Assembly: GCA_018292915.2 (NCBI GenBank)
Contig: JACVVK020000033.1
Coordinates: forward strand, 326,501-390,500
DNA: 64,000 bases
Direction: 5' to 3'
From: Batillaria attramentaria
Taxonomy: Eukaryota; Mollusca; Gastropoda; Batillariidae
Shown piece after piece: positions 12,432 to 22,600 of the stretch. The notes under the pieces were generated by a model. It was not told where the DNA came from. It searched no databases and was given only the letters and a program-made list of their open reading frames with translations. Each line of letters begins with the position of its first letter. The stretch's first letter is position 1. Both the position numbers and the translations under genes were made by a program.

Positions 12432-15400
12432 TATGAACATGGACAGAGGGTCCCAGTTGTCTATGGAAAGGCCTGACGGAACAGGTATGTTTTGAGCTGT
12501 GAATTAAAGGCTGACAGTGTGGAGACATCACGGAGGGCAGAAGGCAGCGAGTTCCAGATTTTCGAGACGAGGTAGCTGAACGCGCTATATAAAAGTATTT
12601 TCTTCAGGTCGCTGTCCTTCATTCACCTCCTCCTCAGGAAAGTGTACAATGTTCCCATGAACTAACGGCAGAAATGTGGCATCTGAATTAGCTGAGTTTC
12701 ATCCACACAGTTGTGGGTCAGACGAGCTCCAGTGGAAAAGAATAATTCTTGACTTTTGCCTGTTTTCCCTGTACGTTTCAGATGTAACACAGAGTTGGGA
12801 GAGGCAGAGATGGAGGTCACTGTAATACGTGGCATTTCTTACAACCTGCCTTCAGGTAAGCACCTCCCAGTATGTGTTTTAATTTAATGTCCAGTTCATT
12901 CTTTTGAGAGATTATTCTTTGTCAGTACAGAACAAACTTTTTACTATAAACTGGTTTATCTGAAGTGTCTTTGCGTAAGAACATTGTCAATTAAGTTACT
13001 CTGTAAATATGGGTTGCGTGTTCACAATGGTGTCCTTTGATTTTTGTCCCCAGGTTACTCAGAAAAAGACATGGATACAACAGTGAAATACGAGTTCGGA
13101 TTTCCATCTGTGAGTTGTTTTGGGGTTTTTTTGTGTGTAAAAAAAAAATAACACTTATGTTCCATGTTGATTTAATCAAAGTAGGCTGACCACTTCAGCC
13201 ATGATGCCAGTCTTTTTTCCTCTTATATATGTTAACAGAAGTAAGTGGAATGCAGTTTTAACACGATTCATGACCCAAAACAGTATTAAATATACATGTA
13301 GTTGTAAAATTAATGTTTGATGGTGTTGATGTCATGTTGTACAGCGAGTCTATCATTTATCATTTTTCGTATTTTGTAACCAGAGGTCTGCTGTAGGTTT
13401 AACATTCATCAATGTTACTTATTTCCTAACAGGAAGAACCCCAGACAGGCCACACACAGACAGTGAAAGAGACAGTTAACCCAGGTGAGTGTAAAATTAA
13501 AGAGAAGTCAGACTGTTGTCGCAAGTCCGTCATCATTTGCTGTCCCTGCATCTCTGTCCCTTACAGTGAAGTCTGCATTCACCCCTCTCATGTCTTGATA
13601 CCATTGTGGTAAAGCTACCTTTGAGCCAGTTACGTGGTACAGTTCAAGATGCTATCTCTGCTCTCAGAAAAGCCCACACACACTTCTCCCCATCTGTCAG
13701 CAATCTTCCCAGTGTTGTCTTTGAGACTATGCCAGTGTTGATTTGGTTCACACGGGCTCTGCTGTGCCCTTTCAGTGTTGATCGCTGGCCACTGCAAACC
13801 CACTAAAATGGCCAAAGGTTGCTCTGCCCACCTCCAACATACATGACAAAACCTCCAACAAACAAGACTTTTAGAAGACTTGCTGAAACACCTAGGGAAA
13901 ATACCTGCACTTGTCAGTGCCTGTCAGTGATTTGCATACTCATGGATAATTTAGTTGCAACACCAGGTACAGCTCACTGACTAGGTACTGGTTATCATGC
14001 TCAGCTTTGAGTTCAGTTGCATCAGTAATGATTAAGTAAAAACTAATAACGCTGCCTGTAATGTGTGTGGCATTTTGCCATTTCATGGGGAATTTGAAAA
14101 AGTCGTAATTGTTGCACGCACTGTATGCTGATTTTCTGGTTCTTTTTCACAGAGTACAATGACACATTCAAGCTACAGATCAACCGCAAGTCTCGTGCCT
14201 TTGCCCGCTACATAGAGAGGAAGGGAATCAAGTTTGATGTCTACATAAAAAGGTATTAATGTTTTTCTTTGCAGTTCGAGCACCTGTTGCTTGCCATACA
14301 CATTTTCCTTTCATGTCAGACGTGTACAGTTAGCCTGAAATGGAGTCTTTTTGTTTTTAAAGACTGGCTTTTGCATTTATAGATGAAACTGTTCTTGTCA
14401 GAATAGCAAAAACTTTGTACTAATTCTAAATGATTCTAAATCTTCCAGATTAACTAAAATGGATCCATGCAGATGAAATCAATAAATGATGTATGTACCA
14501 TGCTCTTTTTTTCAGGGGATTTTTCAAGGGAGACAAGTTGCTTGGTAGTGCAACAGTGAAATTGACACCATTGGAATCAAAATGCACATTACACGACAGC
14601 TTTGATGTAAGTGAAGCATGTGCTATGGACTGGTTATCACTCTGACATCTGCTTACCTTTTTCTTTCCATAGATGTACCAGTATGCTTGACTTTTTATTG
14701 CTCAGAGTGATGTGTAACCGGCGAGGAGACTGCAACTAAATTGGCTTTAGCTTCTGAATCTACCCAGTACATTGAGGACACCCAAAAGACTGATTGTCCA
14801 CGTACATTTAAATAGGCAGGCTAAGTACAGATCAGATTATCAGATCTAACAAGTTACAAGATTCTCATAATCTAACTTTTAACAAGTTTCAGGCTACCAG
14901 ATCTAATGAGCCATAGACTACAAGACTATGAGATAAGTATAAGTAAAAAAAAACAATTATCAGATCTAATGTAATGGATTTCCATGCAGCTATCCGAGGG
15001 TCGCAAGTCAGTTGGCGGCAAACTGGAGGTGAAGATCCGGGTACGTGACCCATTCAAAGGTCGGCAGGTTGAAGAAAGCAAGGAGAAATGGCTCGTCATC
15101 GACCAGTTTATCCGCACTCTTGGCTCCAAGGTTAGACGGGTTTCATAACACATCTTTCTTTTAGGCACTTATTTTCTTTTGATGTACTGTACCATCATAA
15201 GTAACATAGCGTTTCGTTGTTGTTGTTGGAGGGGGGAAGGGGGTTGTTTCTTTGTTTTTTGTTTTTTTGTTTTTGTTTTTTTAATGAATTGATCCTCTAA
15301 TATACACTGAATTGCTGTGTTGTTTGCAGTTGACAATGGCTCACATTCTCATGGTCTGAGCAATTGAAGACTTGTTGAAAAAATACAGGTTAACCTGTTT

Positions 15401-16576
15401 TACTTCACACATGTAGTTTTATTTTCACATTCTTCAACTAACAAGTGCCAGTTGACCATTACTTAACATCTTTAATACTGATACCATTTTCTGACCCCTC
15501 ACCTGCACTTTTTTAAATTCCAGAGCCAAGCAGCACCTGCAGGGGTAAGTGTATGCAGCAGCACTTGTATAACACTTGCACTCATGCAATAAATATCATG
15601 TTTTTAGTTTGTCAGTGTTTGCCAGATGTGTGTGAACTGTTGAACTTTACTGGCCACTTGGTCTTTACATGACTGTGCAGGTTTTTGTTGTTGTTGTTTT
15701 GTTACCATGAATTTGTTTGTTTACCTTGGTAGAAAGTTGGGCTGTTGGAGAAAATATTTGTGATGTGTTAATGGTGAGGCAGTCTAGTTTATGATACGTG
15801 AGACACGTAAACTTCTGGCATTCCTATATAGAGAGTTGCTGGAAACCAAGAGAGAGATTTGCCATGAGAGATTTTATTGCCGGCTTCGAGCCCAAGGAGC
15901 TTTCAGTGCCATGATACAATCAAATTTAATAATCATGAGGGGGGGGGGGGGGGGGGTCAATGTGTACGTATATTATCATCAACCTTGCCCACATTACACA
16001 TTTGTCACACATATGTCATGAACATCACTCTCATTACAATGGGAACATAAAGATTGAGAAACCCGCTCTGCCTTTTTTAGTCAGCTGGAAATTAGGCATT
16101 CAGCGCTCATACACATTTTGTTCCCAGTTTTTCTGCCAGTGTTACGAAAAACATTTGTGTTCTTGTTATAATTTTTTTTCTTCTTCTTTTGTATTTTCAG
16201 GCACAGAAGGCGAAAAAGTAAGTATTGTCTTTGCCTTTCCTGTATGATTTTCTCGCTTGACTGTTTCATGCATGGCTCATTAACACATGCACATGCATGC
16301 GCGCATGTGTGCAAGTACATGTACACATACACAGTGTGACAGGGAGAGAGAGAGAGAGAACGAGAGGAAAGAATGTTGAGTTTGTGGGGCGGGGTAAGGG
16401 ATTACCAGGGGACAGAAGGGATCTTAATGTATGCTTTAGACAGTACTTAACATTAATGTCAATTGGAAACAAACAGCAGAAGAAGAAAAGAAAAAAAACA
16501 CACACAAAAAAAAAAGAGCACTCATAGAAGAATACAATATGCATGCACATGTATGCATGTACATGGCGCACACGCG

Positions 16577-16609
<33 letters not shown>

Positions 16610-19600
16610 CACACACACACACACATTCAGGAAGGCCAGGGCTAAATAATAGTTTCACAGAAAAATGCAGAAAAAAACGGAAAAATATTCATGAATATGT
16701 GCGTGTATGGGTGTGGGTGTGTGTTTGTGAGAATGTGTAATCGTGGGTGTTTGTGCACATAAGTGTGTCAGTCTGCCTCTGGAATCTTCTGAAAGGATAC
16801 AGTGACATCAGGTGTTTGTTACTGACTGCAGTGTACTTCCAAAGGTAAACAGAGTTGTCACCATGTGTTGGTCCTCCTCTTATTTTTGGCAGTGTGCATT
16901 AAAAAAAAAAAAAAAATCTTGGTTCTCGAAGAAAAAAATAGTTTTTGTAATTTTTTTTTTTCAACTTGTCAGCTTTTTTTTTTTTTTGTCAACTTTAATT
17001 TGGGCAGGCAGTTTTGTTTGAGTTGTTTGGTGACATTTACTTTCAGTACTGCACAAGAGATCAGTGCACTAAGCACAAAGATGGTCAGAGATTTCTCAGT
17101 ATTTAACACAGTACACACTGTTCACTGACTCAGATTATTTGTTTCTTTGGCAGTGCTAAATCAAGTGTCTGCACACTAGCCTAGAGAGGAAGGGATATAT
17201 AGCTGCATGGTGATGACGTCTGTGATAGTGGCAACCACGACACTCCGAATACAGGTTTTCCAGACAGAGAAAGCGACACTCTAAAACTGTGCACAAACAT
17301 ACACACGGCATTCATGTCGGAAGGAACATGTGTGATAACAAATCTGACATGAAATCGCATATATAGTTGACTAGAAGCTGTCCTGCCGACCAAACAGTGA
17401 TTTTTGTTGGTGTTGTTGTTTTTTGAATACTGTGATACATTGGGGTGTGATTGTGTAATACTATGTAAGTGTGCGTGTGTGAGAGAGAGAGGGATTTTGA
17501 GTGAATAGGATGATGAATTTTTAATACCACTTTACAGGTAGACAAGTTTGTTTTTGTACTTGTTTGTGTGTGTATCTTGGTTTTATCAAGCACCACAAAA
17601 GTTTTTAATGATTTTTTTTTGTTTGCAATAATGCAGTTGTTTATTTCTAGGAATGGAGACACCGTGTCTTGCACTCTTTGTTTCAATTTAACTTATTGTC
17701 ATTTGTTTTTTTTGGTTGTTTTTTTATGATTTTTATCTCTGTGGCCCGTTTTTAAGGCAAGGCATGGATGAAGGAGTTTACAGGAAGATGTCACCTGAGA
17801 AAAATCAGCAGACAAAACCTGGCAGACAGTGAGTCTGGATGCAATGCCCCCGGCTTGTCCACATATTGATGCTTAACCTCACAGCAAGCACATCTGCTGT
17901 CCCCAGCCTTCCTCTGCCCTCTTTCCCACCCCCTCCCCTTTCCCCTGCAACCCCGCCCCCTGCTCCACTGTCCAGCAGTACTCATCTCAGCCTTGTCACA
18001 GTTTCCCGTGCTTGAAAGGCTTGAGAACACTCATTTCTATTTGTTGGATTGATTCATCGAAACATTTAGCAATCCAACCCCGCCTTGTTGCATTTTGCTA
18101 TTGTCCCCTTGTTATCGCATGCCCTTCAGGAGTCGAATCTCTGAATGATGCGGCCAGCCATATCTGTCCGTTCGTGCGGCGGTGCATCTGAAATGGGAAG
18201 CATCTTTAGTTTTTTCTTTTGTTCTGTCAGAGACATGTCTTTTTATGTCTCTGGTTACATACCATATCAAAAGCTGTCCCACTAGAACCGTCCTCACCAT
18301 GTACACTCAAGTAGACTTTTTATGAGAAGTTTCTGATCTTCTTGTCAGTCTGTGATGTGCATGTACACCTTTGCAATGCCACATGCCTTTCAGATCCATC
18401 GTTTTAATTTCTTTTGCACGGAGTTGTCTGCCTTGTACAGTTATCCACCAGACCTTACATTTCTTGAGGTGTTATTACATGTACGGGTGTACCAGGTCTT
18501 TGAGGTTCTGTATTGTGAGATGCTTGTCTTTAACTGCACTTTGTTGTGTGGCTGTTTTTGTAGTGGATAAACACTGTAGATGCTGCGTTTTCAGCATTTT
18601 CTTTCATTTAAACTCAGGGTCCAGGATGCTTTTCTCATAGCATCAGTATCTGAACAGGTAATACTACTGATAGGAATAAAACATGATGAATGAAATATGA
18701 ATTGGGACTTGTAATGACAATCTTTTAAAAATAACTTGAGACTGATGCAACATTTTTTAAACCAGGCTTGATGTTGTACCTCTTGAGGGTATTTCCAGGG
18801 TATCCAATTACTCACTACTAAGTTTATTTTAGTTTTGTGCAACCCTTTTATCATTCCATTTTGTAGTTAATGATACAGTGGTGATACATCATACAAGTGT
18901 GTACGAATCATCCACTTTTATTTTCTCTGTGATCCTTTATTTGTTTTGGATCTCTTCTAGTCCATTGAAACCACAAAGCCTGCATGGTTTACTGATGTCC
19001 CCATGATGTCAAGATTCTATGTATCTTGAGTTATTCTTCTTCAAATCTACCTTATGTATTGCCCTTTATTACCAGTGGCTGTTTTCAGGAAAAGTGTATT
19101 GCTGCTGCTATAAAGTACATGTACATGGGTATACTGGTACATATGTACCAAATAATTCACAGCTGGGATTTGCTGTCTTGAAAGTGGGTTCTGTCCATCC
19201 CAAATAATATTGTGTGATAATTTGAGAACCAAAAAAAAAAAATGGTATTACTGTAATAGTTATTTTCATTTATTTTCATGCTTGCATATCATTTGTACAA
19301 CTTGAAACGTAGTGTAAGTGTATAAAGACAAAGGTTTGTGCTGTTTATAATGACAGATTTGTGATATCCATGGCATATTTGTGATAACGATGTGGGGATG
19401 TTTAACTTTGTATTTCTAGTAAGATGTTTTAGGGTTTTGTTTTTGTTTTTGTCTTTTTTCAGCCTGTGACTATGTGACAGTCCTTAGTGAACTGAATTGT
19501 ACTTGTTTAATGTTTACATTTAGTGTTACATGTACACGTATTGTAATTTGTTTGAATGTGACTGAAAGTATTCAAGCTTTTGCTGAAATTGATTTAACAA

Positions 19601-22600
19601 AGGTGCATGTAGTGTATGTTAATTTCTTTTTCCAGTATTGTTCCTGATTCTTGTCAGTTAATCGGGGTTTCAGAAAGATCTTCTTTCACCCTGATCGTCC
19701 ACCAATAAAACAGTGTGAATATGTGTGAATCAAAATTGATTCTTTCTGAATCAGTGATTCCTTTTTTAAGTTGTTTCTCTATAGAGAAACAACTTTATGA
19801 GACGGGGCAGATTTTGCTACGCGCAGCAGCAAGTTTCAGTGATACAAAACAAGACTGTGACGTTTCTCCACACAATACTTACTTTCACGCACACAGTGAC
19901 GTAACGAAATCTGCGTCATTGACACTCGACGTGCACACTATGCTGCTGCGTTCTTTTTGGCGGGAGTTGACGTGTGTGTGTGTGTGTGGACGGATGTAAT
20001 GATGGCTATCTCCTAAACCACCTCGTTGGAGGCCTTTTTACTTTGATATAAAATGGGAATTCACCTTCTCCAGACCTACCTTTCACGAATTTTATCCTGC
20101 GGCATTTTCAAAGGAGTTATTGCCGGTTTAAAAAAATCGGTCATGTTACGAATTTTTTCAAAAAAAATGTTCAAATGGCTTCATTTTCTGAAATTGCGAA
20201 GACCATCCAATTATACTGCCTGTTTTCGTAGCACAGCTCTGTAGCTCTGACAGGTTTTGTGTAAGAAAAATGTTTCCGAGGTAGGGGTGGTTTGCATATA
20301 AGGCCAGATATCTATTAAAAGACTCCTTCAAATTATTCATCATTCCGGTATTTTTGTCACTTGTGCCAACTGCACATATGACGTGAACTACTGCACTATT
20401 ATAGCTTTAGTATTCAGAATAACAGAGCTTTTAGATAAACACATTTTTTCATGTTTCTGCGAAAAGCGCCGGTCAAAAAAGTTCCAATATTGCAATTTCG
20501 TAAGCACAATTCAAGGCACTTAAGTCCACGTTTCATCAGCTCTCTAGATCTACCAGATTTTATGTCAAAATTAATTCAGTCACGGAAGTCACAAAAGCAA
20601 CAAGGAAATCACAAGATATGAAGAAGTAGCATCTGTCAGACGAGCAGCGTGAGGCTGACGTCAAATGTTTGGTTCACAGACAAAATCTGCAAGTATCGTC
20701 ACTGCTTCCGACATTTCATCAGCCCTCTAGATCTTCCAGATTTCATGTGAAAAATAATTCAGTCGGAGAAGTCACAAAGACAACAGGGAAATCACAAGAC
20801 ATGAACAAGCATCCTCAGACGATCTCAGTGCTAGAGGCTGACGTCAAAAGTTTAGTTCACGGAGTTGACATCTCTCTCTCTCTCTCTATGACGACCTGCC
20901 TGAGGTTGACATCAAATGTTTAGTTCACGGAACTGACGTCTCTCTCTCTCTCTCTCTGGGGAGCCAGGGTGGCCGAATGGTAGAGCGTTGGACTTTCAAT
21001 GCTTGGGCCGAAGAGTTCGAATCCCGGCCGCTGGGGCCAAATAGTTGTGCTGGCCTTTTTCTCGTTGCCCCGTCTTTGATATCACCCTTATGTGGTGGAA
21101 AAGGACGTTAAACTCCTAAACACCCACCCACCCACCCTCTCTCTGCCTCTCTCTCTCTCTCTCTCCCTTCTTCCCCCACCCGGCCCCACCCCCAGTCACG
21201 TGGCTAATCGGTCGAGGTCGTAGAGGATCTAGTGTCATTGGTAGAACTTGGAGAGGGGAGAACCGACAACAAAACAGACAAAATAAAATGAAGTTTGGAG
21301 AAACAACTTTGTAGGACGGGGCCGTTCCTCCTTGTTTGTGTGTTTCGTACCAAACACAAATTGTGAAAGTGTATAATGAATTGGCCAGTTTTTCAGCGGT
21401 AATAATAAATCAAGTCACCGGCCCCCGTAGTGTAGTGGTTAGCACTTCGGATCATGGACCGGGAGACCCGGGTTCGAATCCCAGCCGAGGCAAGCGGGAT
21501 TTTTCCTACCTAGGTCGGCTCCTACCCAGAGCGGGTGTGCTACGGGCCCGATGGGGAGGCTGTTGCCACACAGCCGAGTTTCACCCACTTCACGGGTGCG
21601 ACTTTGGGGGTGCTTCCCTTGGTATGACACGTCTTATGACGTGGATGATTACACGGCCGGCACCGCAGGTGCCGTAGTTCCCGGGCCTGGTTATTGCCGG
21701 GATATTTATGACAGGAAGCGTGGAATACGGCCCTGTCCCGAAGTCCCAAACCACATGGACCTCCATAGCATCAGCTTACTATCATCCTCATCTCCATCAT
21801 CATGCATAATAAAAATTGTCCCAGGTTCCGAGTCCTCCGGAGTTCCACCCATGACCTGGGAGGAACACCACTGGAGCTTGCAAAGAGTTGGGACAGCAAA
21901 AAAAAAAATAAATAAATAAATAAATCAACTCGACAAAGCAAGACAAAAACTCTTTCAATATAAAAAAGGAGAAGAAGAAGCAGGAAAAAGATGAATAGAA
22001 AGAGCGTGGAGATGTGCTTTGGATAGCTTACATTTAGGATCAGTGTCTGTGAGATGTGTTACACATACTCAACTGCATGCAAACATGGTATACAGAGAAG
22101 CTCGACCGTGAACAGGTTCCAGTCAAGTCAAGTCATATTTTGTTGACAAAAGTCTGTACAAAATGTGATCGCCTTTGATTGAGGGGGTGGGTGGGTGTTT
22201 GGGACTTTAACGTCCTTTTACACCACATAAGCGTGATCTCAAAGACAGGACAACGAGGAAAAGGCCAGCACAAAGAACCTGGAAGAATGGGTGGTAAGGG
22301 TTGTGCACAGCAGCATTCAGACTGGACGGATTCGAAATTGTTGGAGTTCAAGGAAAGGAACGTGATCAACATGACATACACCTGTATCCAGTATATGTAT
22401 GTAGTTAGTGTTTCTGCTAAACCTGGATTTCTAGGTGACCACAGCAGAGCTGCTGCTATGCTGTGGGTAAGGTTCTCTTTATGCCTGCACTGTCTTCACA
22501 AACATTTTCACACGAATTAACATTGTGTGATTGGTTGACTGTTTCAGTGAAGGCACGACCTGTATGGAAGTTCTGCGCTATGAGAAGCAGCAGCTTGACA

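Larger units (their letters stand above)
15545..17756 (+). other. CC2D1 introns around the 17-nt exon, low complexity
   Basis: Apart from the 17-nt exon at 16201-16217, this stretch holds only simple sequence: G and CA runs, A-rich and T-rich homopolymers near 16900-16990, and GA dinucleotides. I see no other gene. Confidence 0.6.
17833..22547 (+). other. Large CC2D1 intron (4.7 kb) with repeats
   Basis: Separates the post-C2 segment from the C-terminal coiled-coil exons. The first ~1.9 kb is unremarkable and AT-rich, and could be 3' UTR of a retained-intron isoform. The rest holds a palindrome, a tandem duplication, TC runs and SINE copies listed separately. Confidence 0.7.

Noticed and set aside
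20961..21025. Functional tRNA gene
   Set aside because: A and B boxes are present, but the anticodon and acceptor stems do not fold convincingly and the sequence continues into a SINE body. The same applies at 21421 and 42361.
21336..21919. Long plus-strand ORFs (113 and 122 codons) over the SINE
   Set aside because: They follow the SINE body, not a protein family; the second SINE copy breaks the same frames.
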